From NCBI GenBank assembly GCA_028282665.1, contig JANQHN010000433.1, forward strand, positions 1 through 43,279: a stretch of DNA of 43,279 bases. The letters are read 5' to 3'. Origin of the DNA: Phycisphaerae bacterium (GTDB taxonomy: Bacteria; Planctomycetota; Phycisphaerae; UBA1845). The notes under the pieces are model-generated. The model made no database searches and was not told the origin of the DNA. It saw only the letters and a program-made list of their open reading frames with translations. Below, one piece after another: positions 17,435 through 26,401 of this stretch (its first letter is position 1; every line of letters begins with the position of its first letter). Position numbers and translations under genes: made by a program.

Positions 17435-18418
17435 GTGAAACTCGATCGCGTCGAGCGACTGCTGAAACTAATTCAGTTGTTGCATTCCGGAAGATCATTT
17501 CAATCCGAAGATCTCTCAGAATTTTTGGGTGTAAATCGCCGGACGGTCTTTCGAGACCTCGATTTACTGCGAAAAGCTGGTGTTCGCTACCACTTTGATC
17601 GCAAGACGCAGCGATATCGCGTGGACCAGGAAAATTCGTTGCCTCCTGTCAGCTTGACCTACGGTGAATCGCTCGCACTAATGCTCGCGACACGTCACCT
17701 GATGACCAGCCCGATGATGGCATACCGACGAGAGGCTGAATCCGCCGCTATCAAAATCGAGAGCCTTTTGCCGAGAGCTTTGCAGGATTATTGTGGCCCC
17801 ATTCTCGACACGATTGAGATCCTGCATCAACCTCAATCCGACGTGGAAGCTATTACGGATACATTTGCAGTTGTGCAGCTAGCCATGAAACTGCGGCGAA
17901 AATTGGTTGTTTGTTACGATTCCTACAAAGAGCGTGCGATTATCGAGGATGTTCTCCTTCCTTACAGGCTAAGCCATATTCGATGGGCGTGGTATACGAT
18001 CGCCTTTTCGGAGAAAGAAGGCGCAGTTCGCACTTATAAGCTGGAGCGATTCACCAATATCAGCACTTCTGGTGACTCTTACGAAATCGACCCTACTTTC
18101 AACCTCGATGAATATTTCGGTAATGCTTGGCTGATGATTCGGGGGGATAAACCCTGGCACGTCAAAGTTCGGTTCAAACCGATGGTAGCGGGGAACGTCG
18201 AGGAGATCAGTTGGCATCGCACACAACGAACGACCTGGGACGAAGACGGATCGCTCATTTTCGAAGTCGATGTGGATGGTTTGTCCGAAATTCTGTGGTG
18301 GATTCTTGGTTATGGCGATCAAGCCGAAGTATTGGAGCCTGCCGAACTCCGCCGTGACATCCTTGCAGTGGCACGCCGAATGGTCGAGTATTACGGTAAG
18401 AACGAAAAGCTGGCGTAA
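17435..18418 (+). CDS. HTH/WYL-domain transcriptional regulator
   Basis: The N-terminus (VERLLKLIQLLHSGRSFQSE and VNRRTVFRDLDLLRKAG) is a DeoR/HTH_11-type winged helix. The middle and C-terminal parts form a WYL domain: RKLVVCYDSYK, LLPYRLSHIRWAWYTIAF, RTYKLERF, then the C-terminal beta-rich extension ending in RRDILAVARRMVEYYG. WYL proteins are ligand-responsive repressors or activators, often controlling DNA damage or defence loci. The name-giving WYL tripeptide reads WYT here. GTG 17435 follows GGGAGG by about seven bases; the frame is open earlier but overlaps the preceding gene. Targets and ligand unknown. Confidence 0.87.
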   Translation: MKLDRVERLLKLIQLLHSGRSFQSEDLSEFLGVNRRTVFRDLDLLRKAGVRYHFDRKTQRYRVDQENSLPPVSLTYGESLALMLATRHLMTSPMMAYRREAESAAIKIESLLPRALQDYCGPILDTIEILHQPQSDVEAITDTFAVVQLAMKLRRKLVVCYDSYKERAIIEDVLLPYRLSHIRWAWYTIAFSEKEGAVRTYKLERFTNISTSGDSYEIDPTFNLDEYFGNAWLMIRGDKPWHVKVRFKPMVAGNVEEISWHRTQRTTWDEDGSLIFEVDVDGLSEILWWILGYGDQAEVLEPAELRRDILAVARRMVEYYGKNEKLA

Positions 18419-18455
18419 GCGCTTATCGAACTTGGTGTGACGGGAGGGGATGGTG

Positions 18456-18905
18456 ATGCGGGCCATCGTGCAACGTGTGTCTCGGGCAGTCGTCTCGGTG
18501 CATGGAAACACCATCAGCTCAATTGATCAGGGATTGCTCGTTTACGTTGGTGTAGGCCGCGAGGACGGGAGTCAGGATGTCGAGTACCTCGCCGAAAAAA
18601 TCCGTTATCTTCGTGTTTTCCCCGATAATGTTGGCAAGATGAATCGCGACGTTGTTGGGATGGAGGGGGCCGTTCTGTTGATTAGTGCGTTTACGCTCCT
18701 AGCGGACGCCCGCAAGGGGCGTAGGCCTTCGTTCGATGCCGCAGCCGACCATGGCCAAGCGATGTCACTTTACGAGTCGTTGCGCGATCGGCTTGTGGAG
18801 ATGGAATTACGGGTGGAGACCGGTGCGTTCGGCGAATACATGATGGTTGATTCGGTCAATGATGGGCCGATTTGTATCCTGCTTGAGTCTCGCCGTGTTT
18901 TTTGA
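18456..18905 (+). CDS. dtd: D-aminoacyl-tRNA deacylase (Dtd)
   Basis: The 149-residue protein matches Dtd over its full length: MRAIVQRVSRAVVSV, GLLVYVGV, FPDNVGKMN, ADARKGRRPSFDAAA, and the active-site VNDGPICILLES containing the Gly-cisPro pair. Dtd removes D-amino acids, and glycine from mischarged tRNA-Ala. The family SQFTL motif reads SAFTL here, a Gln-to-Ala change. ATG 18456 is chosen over 18450 because it begins the family-typical MRAIVQRV and sits about seven bases after GGGAGGGG. It starts 37 bases after the WYL gene. Confidence 0.9.
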   Translation: MRAIVQRVSRAVVSVHGNTISSIDQGLLVYVGVGREDGSQDVEYLAEKIRYLRVFPDNVGKMNRDVVGMEGAVLLISAFTLLADARKGRRPSFDAAADHGQAMSLYESLRDRLVEMELRVETGAFGEYMMVDSVNDGPICILLESRRVF

Positions 18906-18925
18906 GATAGATAACGGCCTTTTTT
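18892..18925 (+). terminator. Weak terminator overlapping the dtd stop
   Basis: GCCGT (18892-18896) pairs with ACGGC (18914-18918), then C and six T. The loop is long (17 bases) and the stem only five pairs, so efficiency is doubtful. Confidence 0.35.
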
Positions 18926-19138
18926 ATTGCCTGAACCGGGTGGGTTTGGTGTGTCCTGTTTCGCTTCTTTTGCCGTCATATCTTATGAATAGTCCTTTGC
19001 TGGACATTACCTGCCGGCGCTGGTACGAGTTGTGCTAAGAGCTTAAAGATGTGTGGCTGCTCCTGCCCGCGCGGGCGTCATTGGACGCTTGCGCTCCGTG
19101 AATCCCAATACCATGCCAGGATCAGGATATAGTATTTC

Positions 19139-20494
19139 ATGAAGACCATCATCGAACCTTTTCGCGTCAAAGCCGTCGAGCCTATTCGCATGACGACCCG
19201 CGAATATCGCGAAGAGGTACTCAAGAAAGCGGGTTTTAACTTATTCCTCGTGGACGCTAAAGATGTCCTCATCGACTTACTCACCGACAGCGGCACGGGT
19301 GCGATGAGTAGCGAGCAATGGGCGGGGATCATGCGGGGAGATGAGTCCTATGCAGGGGCGGACAGTTACCATCGTTTTTACAATCGATTGCATGATTTGA
19401 CCGGTTTTGACCACATTCTGCCAACCCACCAAGGACGTGCCAGCGAACGCATTCTGTTCGAAGTCGTGGGTGGCGAGGGCAAGATCGTGCCGAACAATAA
19501 TCATTTCGACACCACGCGCGCTAACGTGGAGCATTCCGGTGCGAAAGCGGTGGATTTAGTGATCGAAGAAGGCCGCTCGCCCAAATCGAGGCATCCGTTC
19601 AAGGGCAATATGGACATCGAAAAGCTCGAAGCTCTTTTCGAAGAAGTTGGTCCGGAGAAGATTCCGCTCGTGATGGTGACGATTACGAACAATAGCGGCG
19701 GTGGGCAACCGGTCAGCTTGGAGAACATCCGAGCGATTCGTCGAGTGTGCGACGAATATAAAAAGCCGTTTTTTTTGGATGCGTGTCGTTTTTCGGAAAA
19801 CGCCTATTTTATTAAGCGGCGTGAAGCCGGGCAGGGCGATCGCAGCATTAATGGTATTGTACGGGAGATATTCGACCTTGCGGATGGTGCAACAATCTCC
19901 GCCAAGAAAGACGGCTTGGTTAACATCGGCGGGGTGCTGATGTTCCGTGATGATGTGCTTGCACAAAACGCGCGGAATTTGCTGATTTTGACGGAAGGCT
20001 TTCCGACGTACGGTGGACTGGCCGGTCGCGATTTGGAGGCAATGGCCCAGGGATTCGAAGAGGTAACGCACGAAGACTACCTACAATACCGCATACGCAG
20101 TACCGAATACCTAGGAGAGAAATTGCTGGCAGCTGGGATCGGCATTGTTGAGCCTCCCGGCGGGCACGCGATTTACATCGACGCGAAGGAATTCTGCCCG
20201 CATATTCCACAGGAACAGTTTCCCGGGCAAGCGGTGGTGTGCGCGTTCTATCGACACGCGGGCATTCGTGCGGTGGAGATTGGCAGCCTGATGTTTGGTT
20301 ATGGCGGCAATAAACCGGCGATGGAACTCGTGCGTTTGGCGATTCCGCGAAGGGTGTATACGCAAAGCCACATTGATTATGTTATTGAGGCAATTATCGA
20401 GGTGTTTGAAAAACGCAAAGAATTGAAGGGATACGAGATCGTAGAAGAACCGCCGCACTTGCGGCATTTCACGGCGAGGCTGCGAGAGCTCTAG
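19139..20494 (+). CDS. tnaA: Tryptophanase
   Basis: This PLP-dependent beta-eliminating lyase splits L-tryptophan into indole, pyruvate and ammonia. Full-length similarity to the tryptophanase/tyrosine phenol-lyase family is clear: LIDLLTDSGTGAMS, PTHQGRASE, NNSGGGQPVSL, SAKKDGLVNIGG with the PLP lysine in the KK pair at 256-257, EGFPTYGGLAGRD and LRHFTARLREL. Two positions separate the activities. Where tyrosine phenol-lyase has Thr124 this protein has Asp (FDTTR), and where it has the substrate-binding Arg in SMERG this protein has Ile (AVEIGS); both are tryptophanase-like. The length (451) is slightly short. No tnaC-like leader or Trp permease is adjacent. Confidence 0.88.
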   Translation: MKTIIEPFRVKAVEPIRMTTREYREEVLKKAGFNLFLVDAKDVLIDLLTDSGTGAMSSEQWAGIMRGDESYAGADSYHRFYNRLHDLTGFDHILPTHQGRASERILFEVVGGEGKIVPNNNHFDTTRANVEHSGAKAVDLVIEEGRSPKSRHPFKGNMDIEKLEALFEEVGPEKIPLVMVTITNNSGGGQPVSLENIRAIRRVCDEYKKPFFLDACRFSENAYFIKRREAGQGDRSINGIVREIFDLADGATISAKKDGLVNIGGVLMFRDDVLAQNARNLLILTEGFPTYGGLAGRDLEAMAQGFEEVTHEDYLQYRIRSTEYLGEKLLAAGIGIVEPPGGHAIYIDAKEFCPHIPQEQFPGQAVVCAFYRHAGIRAVEIGSLMFGYGGNKPAMELVRLAIPRRVYTQSHIDYVIEAIIEVFEKRKELKGYEIVEEPPHLRHFTARLREL

Positions 20495-20526
20495 TAACGC
20501 CTGCCTCGCGTTTCAGTATTAATAAT

Positions 20527-20913
20527 TTGAAGCCGAGCAGAATACAGGCTGTCGACCACATTCACATCGAAGCACCGTTAGGCAGCGATGAGGACGTGCG
20601 CTGGTTTTACGGTGAACTTTGCGAGCTTGAAGAGTGTCCTGGGTTGTTGGCGGATGCACCGACGCTTCGCTTCAAGTCGTCGAGAATCGTGTTGCATGTG
20701 CGTCTCGTGCCAATACCGGATACCGATCCCATGGACGAACGCTTTGTTTTGGCGGTTACTTCGCTCGAACAGGTGGTAGAGCTGTTAGAGGAGCGGAAGT
20801 TGCCATACCATGAGGTCCGTGGTTTCGGCTGCACGGATCGCCGTATCCTGGTGATGGATCCCGGTGGAAACCGTATCGTTTTGAAGCGTCATTTTCCGGA
20901 AATCGGTCTTTGA
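20527..20913 (+). CDS. VOC/glyoxalase-family protein
   Basis: The 128-residue product has a vicinal-oxygen-chelate fold pattern: VDHIHIEAPLGS with the first metal histidine, WFYGEL, ERFVLAVTSLEQVVELLEER and the closing FGCTDRRILVMDPGGNRIVL. In active VOC enzymes the last strand usually supplies a Glu (NxIEL); here it is Val, so metal binding is uncertain. The start is TTG with no evident ribosome-binding site. It lies 32 bases after tryptophanase, so co-transcription is plausible, but no functional link is known. Confidence 0.72.
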   Translation: MKPSRIQAVDHIHIEAPLGSDEDVRWFYGELCELEECPGLLADAPTLRFKSSRIVLHVRLVPIPDTDPMDERFVLAVTSLEQVVELLEERKLPYHEVRGFGCTDRRILVMDPGGNRIVLKRHFPEIGL

Positions 20914-21321
20914 GGTATTGGTGGAGGCGGTTATTGCACGAGGAAACTGGATGAGGCGTCTTTCGAGGGGAGCGAAATTTACGCGAGATTTATGTGAAGG
21001 GGGTGACGGGACACGTGTTTTCGGTTATAGTCTACCGGGTGGTGACGTGACGGGTCTTCGTTGCGTCACCTTAGACGCCTTTCTGCTTTTGTGTACGCCG
21101 TCCTGGTCGTCGCGGTAAGACCTAGCGCAATCCCATAGCTGTGCAAGGATCGGTTCCTACGGGACGATGACGCCAGGGATTTCACGACTCGTAAACGAGG
21201 CGTGAAGGTGTGCCTGCCTTTCCTGTAAGACGGGTTGATCCGCAGTAGGAAGTGAATCGCACGTCTGCTGGCGGCATGTGTTCCCGGGTGCGTATAGATT
21301 CTTTAACGCATCGAGGCAAAT
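20914..21321. other. 408-bp region upstream of coaE
   Basis: No supported gene. A perfect seven-base inverted repeat GGTGACG (21041-21047) and CGTCACC (21064-21070) could form a hairpin with a 16-base loop; no T-run follows. A 66-codon open frame at 20918 has no recognisable features. Confidence 0.35.
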
Positions 21322-21993
21322 TTGAGCGAAAGTGCTTCCGGAAAGCAAGCGAACGACGCGCTGGGCGCCAAGCCCGTTTTGAGCAAACCCGTTATCGGTT
21401 TGATCGGTGGGATAGGCGCCGGGAAGTCGCGAGTGGCTCGTGTGTTTCAAGAGCAGGGGGCGGCGGTCATCGACTCCGACCGCCTCGCCCATGCCCAGCT
21501 TGCTGATGCTGAGGTCCTGGCAGCGCTGGTTTCGTGGTGGGGTAAGGAAATCCTCGATGAGCGAGGTAAGGTCGATCGCAAAGCGGTTGGTCATCTTGTT
21601 TTTTCCGATGAGGAAAAGTTGAAGCGGTTGGAGGAATTGATTTATCCACGGCTTGAGCGAATCAGGCGGAATTTGTGCGTTGCGTATGATACGGATCCGT
21701 CGGTGCGTGCGGTCGTCCTGGATTCGCCGAAGTTAATGGAAGCGGGAATCGACCGCTTTTGCGATGCTGTGGTTTTCGTGGATACGGACCGTGCAGTGCG
21801 TTTGGAGAGGCTAAAGCGTACGCGCGGGTGGACAGAGGAGGAGATGGTTCGGCGCGAAAAACTACAAAATCCGCTGGACATTAAGAAGGCGAGAGCCGAA
21901 TATACAATAGAGAACAATTCCGGGCTCACCGAGCTGGAAACGAACGTCAAAAAAACCCTTGCCTCAATATTAGCTTCTTTCAATCGGCGGTAA
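21322..21993 (+). CDS. coaE: Dephospho-CoA kinase
   Basis: CoaE phosphorylates the 3'-hydroxyl of dephospho-CoA in the last step of CoA synthesis. The P-loop GLIGGIGAGKS is clear, followed by AAVIDSDRLAHAQL with the substrate aspartate, the helical lid, VLDSPKLMEAG and the Arg-rich RLERLKRTRGWTEEEMVRRE. The length of 223 fits, allowing for about 20 extra N-terminal residues before the P-loop strand. TTG 21322 follows GAGG by about seven bases. It lies upstream of rho on the same strand with a 113-base gap. Confidence 0.9.
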   Translation: MSESASGKQANDALGAKPVLSKPVIGLIGGIGAGKSRVARVFQEQGAAVIDSDRLAHAQLADAEVLAALVSWWGKEILDERGKVDRKAVGHLVFSDEEKLKRLEELIYPRLERIRRNLCVAYDTDPSVRAVVLDSPKLMEAGIDRFCDAVVFVDTDRAVRLERLKRTRGWTEEEMVRREKLQNPLDIKKARAEYTIENNSGLTELETNVKKTLASILASFNRR

Positions 21994-22106
21994 GGCTTTT
22001 CGGCCCCTACCTTCCGACAAGATTTGCAATACGACTGTTTCAGTTCCAACGCAAACCCAAACACCTTCAGTAATGATTCTGCCAGTAGTAGTAGGAGGAT
22101 AGTTTC

Positions 22107-23549
<1,443 letters not shown>

Positions 23550-23561
23550 CGGGAAGCAACT

Positions 23562-23795
23562 ATGAGGATCACCATTAAGTACTGCGGTGAATGAAACTAC
23601 TTGCCGAAGGCCGCCAGTTTGGCGGATGCAATCAAGGCTGCATGCGGAATCGAGTCTGAACTCATCGAGGGCGCCGGTGGTGTGTTCGATGTGAATGTAG
23701 ACGGCCAACAAATTTGGTCCAAGCACAGGAACGGGCGATTCCCCGAGCATGACGAGATTTCGGCTGAGGTGACGAAGCTCATTAAGGCTGGATAA
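23562..23795 (+). CDS. SelW/Rdx-family selenoprotein with in-frame UGA
   Basis: Reading from ATG 23562 gives MRITIKYCGE, then TGA at 23592-23594, then NYLPKAASLADAIKAACG, GAGGVFDVNVDGQ, IWSKHRNGRFPE and a TAA at 23793-23795. With selenocysteine at the TGA the product has 77 residues and a CxxU motif (Cys8-Gly-Glu-Sec11). This is exactly where the Rdx family (SelW, SelT, SelH) has its thioredoxin-like redox motif, and the sequence on both sides of the TGA is family-like. A SECIS-like hairpin follows (separate entry). These small proteins are thought to act in thiol redox reactions. It begins 12 bases after rho, with GGGAA six to ten bases before its ATG. Standard gene callers would truncate it at the TGA or start it at TTG 23601. 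No Sec-insertion genes (selA, selB, selC, selD) are in the window. Confidence 0.8.
23601..23631 (+). promoter_or_regulatory. Bacterial SECIS-like hairpin after the UGA
   Basis: The upper stem CCGCC (23611-23615) pairs with GGCGG (23621-23625) around the loop AGTTT, and the lower stem TTGC (23601-23604) pairs with GCAA (23628-23631). The apical loop begins 21 bases after the TGA and has G in its second position. This agrees with the bacterial SECIS consensus as I recall it (a G in the first two loop bases, 16-37 bases from the UGA). Confidence 0.65.
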
Positions 23796-23801
23796 TCGAG
23801 G

Positions 23802-23894
23802 GCTAGAGCGAGTTCTAGCGGGCGTCCGGCACCGTGTTTTGTATTGCCGGAAAGTCGACGTTGAACGCTACGTTTGGATTGAAACTGCTATAGG
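23802..23894 (+). mobile_element. MITE-like element, copy 1 (degenerate ends)
   Basis: This 93-base copy matches copy 2 (24169-24267) over its whole length, with about six bases missing and scattered substitutions. Shared blocks include CCGTGTTTTGT, GGAAAGTCGAC and CGTTTGGATT. It begins GCTAGAGCG and ends CTGCTATAGG, so its terminal repeat has decayed. Internally TCCGGCA and TGCCGGA can pair perfectly. Confidence 0.7.
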
Positions 23895-23932
23895 CTGCTC
23901 TTGAACCTTAGCGGTTGAATGGCGTATTCGAA

Positions 23933-23963
23933 CGCGTCTCGTTCTTGCGAGGCGCGTTTTTTT
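23933..23963 (+). terminator. Strong intrinsic terminator downstream of rho and the selenoprotein gene
   Basis: CGCGTCTCG (23933-23941) pairs with CGAGGCGCG (23948-23956) with one T-G pair and a six-base loop, followed by seven T. It lies after MITE-like copy 1 and would end the rho transcript. Confidence 0.85.
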
Positions 23964-24168
23964 GATTGGAAGATCGCGACACGGCGCGACGTGTTTATCC
24001 CCACCGGCCGATAACCGTACCGCGGTTTTGGGTGACTTGCACTCTTCTCTTCGAATCGTTGCCACTGTGGTGTTACAAGGCGTTGTTGTTTCTCTGTCTT
24101 CTCCATTCGGCCGATACATTTGTTGGCGGGCCTTCCCGCTTGTCGGGTTCGTGTGTTTTCGGTCCCGA

Positions 24169-24267
24169 ACTAGAGCAAGTTCTAGCCAGATGTAGCGTCT
24201 GGCGCCGTGTTTTGTGCTGGCGGAAAGTCGACATTGAACGCTGCGTTTGGATTAAAACTGCTCTAGT
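24169..24267 (+). mobile_element. MITE-like element, copy 2 (perfect 9-bp terminal inverted repeats)
   Basis: The 99-base element begins ACTAGAGCA and ends TGCTCTAGT, perfect reverse complements. Inside, GCCAGA and TCTGGC form another hairpin. There is no coding capacity, so any mobility would need a transposase encoded elsewhere. It lies just upstream of the HEAT-repeat gene. Confidence 0.75.
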
Positions 24268-24298
24268 GGCCTGTTGCAAGCTTCCCAGTGAGATTGTG

Positions 24299-25804
24299 AT
24301 GTTGAGAGTCAGTTTGTGGTGGCGGTTGCGAGCGATGCGGACCGCGCGTGGTCGGTCCCGCCTTTCCGCCATCGAGTCTTTCATCGAATTACCGGCCGAG
24401 GAGGCGTTCGAAGATCTACTCGCATGCCTCGAAGATGCAGATCCCGAAATTCGTGCTGCCGCCGCGGAGGCGCTCGGCGTAACCCGTGATGTTCGTGCGG
24501 CATCCGCACTCATTCAACGCGCGATGCGCGAGAAGCTTGTAGATGTGATCAAAGCGTTGATCGATGCCCTCAAGAAAATCGACGATGCCCAAACGCCACA
24601 AACCATTGCTCGATTCCTCAACAGCGACGACATTCATAAGCGTCAAACGGCCGCTTCACTCCTTATGCGTTATGGCATGGATCAACTATCCGGGCAGACC
24701 CGCGCTCGTGTAGCCATTGTGCGTACCGAATGGGACGAAGCGATTGAAGAGGGCGAAGAGGCCATTGGGCCACTGTGTGACGCACTCAAAGACGGAAGCC
24801 TTCGCGTGCAACGCGACGCGGCAGCCGCGCTGGGCGCTATGAAACTTACCACAGCCGCCGACGCACTCGTTACTCTTCTGCGAGACAAGAATCTCGATCC
24901 AAGCACCATTGATCGTGTCGCCCACGCATTGCGCGAATTCTACTGGTACCATATCGAGGATGAGCACAAAGCTTATGTTGCGGTGGCTTTAGGGCAGTGG
25001 GCGGAAGTGAGGCAATTAGGCCGACTCGCTTTCACTGCTGTTGAAGAAGCATTCACCAGCCGGCGAGACATCGACTTCACGGAAGCGGCCGACGTCCTCA
25101 CAGCCATCGATGACCGCAAGGTTCGCAAAGTGTTCGAGGAAGTGCTTTCGTCTACGAAATCGCGTATGGAAGCCACTGCGGTTGCCGCGAGGCACTTGGC
25201 TGTGAAATGCGAAGGCGGCGTCGAGATGATTGCGAAAATCTGTTCGGACAGATCCAAACCGAGCACTACTCGCGAAGTCGCCGCTATGGTACTCGCCGAG
25301 GTGGGCGATCATCGCTCACTCGACATGATTACCCCCATGCTCGATGATCCGGACCCTGCGACACGTCAATGGGCGGTGTGGACGTTGGAGCGCATTGGTT
25401 GGGTTCCCAAAACATTGCAGCAGCGAATTGCTGTTTTGCTTGCGTACGAGGACTGGGAAGGGCTGGTTGCGTTGGGGGCGAGCGCGGTAGAGCCTCTGAT
25501 CGAGGTAGCGATCAAGTCGGAAGCGACCAACGAGGCCATTTCAACGATCGAACGTATCGTCGAGTGTGAGGGCAATACCATTCCGCAGGCGGCACTTCGA
25601 AAACTTGCCGCATTGGGAAAACCTCGAGCGTGCGGCGCTTTATTGACCTCCGCTTCGGCACTGAGCAGTGCCGTGGGGGCGCGGGAATCGAGTCGATTTT
25701 TGCGTATTCGGAACCTTGCCGGTCGTGAGCTGAATCGTCGAGTCGCAAGTCAATCTACCAATCCCCAGTCTGCGGGCTCATCATTGAATCCCCCTCGCGC
25801 ATAA
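24299..25804 (+). CDS. HEAT-repeat protein
   Basis: The 501-residue protein is made of helical HEAT/PBS-lyase-like repeats, for example LLACLEDADPEIRAAAAEAL, LCDALKDGSLRVQRDAAAAL and ITPMLDDPDPATRQWAVWTL. Such repeats form a curved scaffold for protein contacts. No catalytic domain is visible. The open frame extends back to 23966 through MITE-like copy 2, but repeat-like sequence starts just after ATG 24299 (a GTG at 24296 is an alternative). The C-terminal 40 residues are Ser/Asn/Pro-rich and probably disordered. Partners unknown. Confidence 0.75.
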   Translation: MLRVSLWWRLRAMRTARGRSRLSAIESFIELPAEEAFEDLLACLEDADPEIRAAAAEALGVTRDVRAASALIQRAMREKLVDVIKALIDALKKIDDAQTPQTIARFLNSDDIHKRQTAASLLMRYGMDQLSGQTRARVAIVRTEWDEAIEEGEEAIGPLCDALKDGSLRVQRDAAAALGAMKLTTAADALVTLLRDKNLDPSTIDRVAHALREFYWYHIEDEHKAYVAVALGQWAEVRQLGRLAFTAVEEAFTSRRDIDFTEAADVLTAIDDRKVRKVFEEVLSSTKSRMEATAVAARHLAVKCEGGVEMIAKICSDRSKPSTTREVAAMVLAEVGDHRSLDMITPMLDDPDPATRQWAVWTLERIGWVPKTLQQRIAVLLAYEDWEGLVALGASAVEPLIEVAIKSEATNEAISTIERIVECEGNTIPQAALRKLAALGKPRACGALLTSASALSSAVGARESSRFLRIRNLAGRELNRRVASQSTNPQSAGSSLNPPRA

Positions 25805-25963
25805 TTTCTTGCCTGCAAGGATGGAATATCCTCTGTCTTGGGCCGAATCGTTCTTTGTCAACGGAGTAACCGTGGACAGTCGATCTTTACGCCGCTATCA
25901 AGTGGTTTTATCCGTGAGGTCGCATGGATGTGATTCCGGGTTTGTACCAAGAACGAGGTTGGG

Positions 25964-26401
25964 ATGCTGACGTCTATCGAAGGCAATACTGCCGGTATGC
26001 CCTTTGTGGAGAGGCCTGCGCTTCTTTTTGGGATTATCATGGGCGTTGCTTTGTTCCTTTGTCTATTCGGCGGACTATTGTGGCAGTACTTCGGTACGAA
26101 ACGACGAATCGCGGCTTGTGGTGTGAGAGAGGAGGACCTCCTTTGGCTTGCGATTAAACAGATTCGGCGTATCACGGTGGCGGTCATCGGCGCAACAATC
26201 ATTCTTGTGGGTATCGCATTGATCGTGCTGCCCGGGCCGGCGACGGTAGTTATTCCTGCGGGCATTGCAGTGCTCGCGACCGAATTTGTTTGGGCGAAAC
26301 GATTGTTACGACGCATCCGCGAAGAGGGCGAGGGTTTCTTCAATCGCGCGATGGGTAAAGAGGCCAAGAACGACAAGAACGCGGATTCCGACGGGGCTTA
26401 A
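25964..26401 (+). CDS. PGPGW-family small membrane protein
   Basis: The 145-residue protein has two or three membrane helices and the characteristic block IALIVLPGPATVVIPAGIAV followed by LATEFVWAKRLLRRI, matching the PGPGW family of putative membrane proteins (PGPAT here). Function is not known for the family. GAGG lies five bases before the ATG. Its stop codon shares the palindrome TTAA with the stop of the convergent glycosyltransferase gene, so the two coding regions overlap by four bases. Confidence 0.78.
   Translation: MLTSIEGNTAGMPFVERPALLFGIIMGVALFLCLFGGLLWQYFGTKRRIAACGVREEDLLWLAIKQIRRITVAVIGATIILVGIALIVLPGPATVVIPAGIAVLATEFVWAKRLLRRIREEGEGFFNRAMGKEAKNDKNADSDGA

Larger units (their letters stand above)
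23796..24298. other. 503-bp intergenic region with two MITE-like copies and a terminator
   Basis: Between the selenoprotein gene and the HEAT-repeat gene lie two related short elements and a strong terminator, each listed separately. The rest shows no supported gene. The upstream part of the HEAT gene frame is open through here but passes through the second element. Confidence 0.6.

Noticed and set aside
19139-20494. Tyrosine phenol-lyase as the identity of this gene
   Set aside because: The two residues that define phenol-lyase specificity are replaced by tryptophanase-type residues.
23601-23795. Calling the SelW-like gene from TTG 23601
   Set aside because: That start removes the family's first strand and redox motif, which are clearly encoded upstream of the TGA.
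23966-24298. N-terminal extension of the HEAT-repeat protein
   Set aside because: It passes through MITE-like copy 2 and has no repeat-like sequence.
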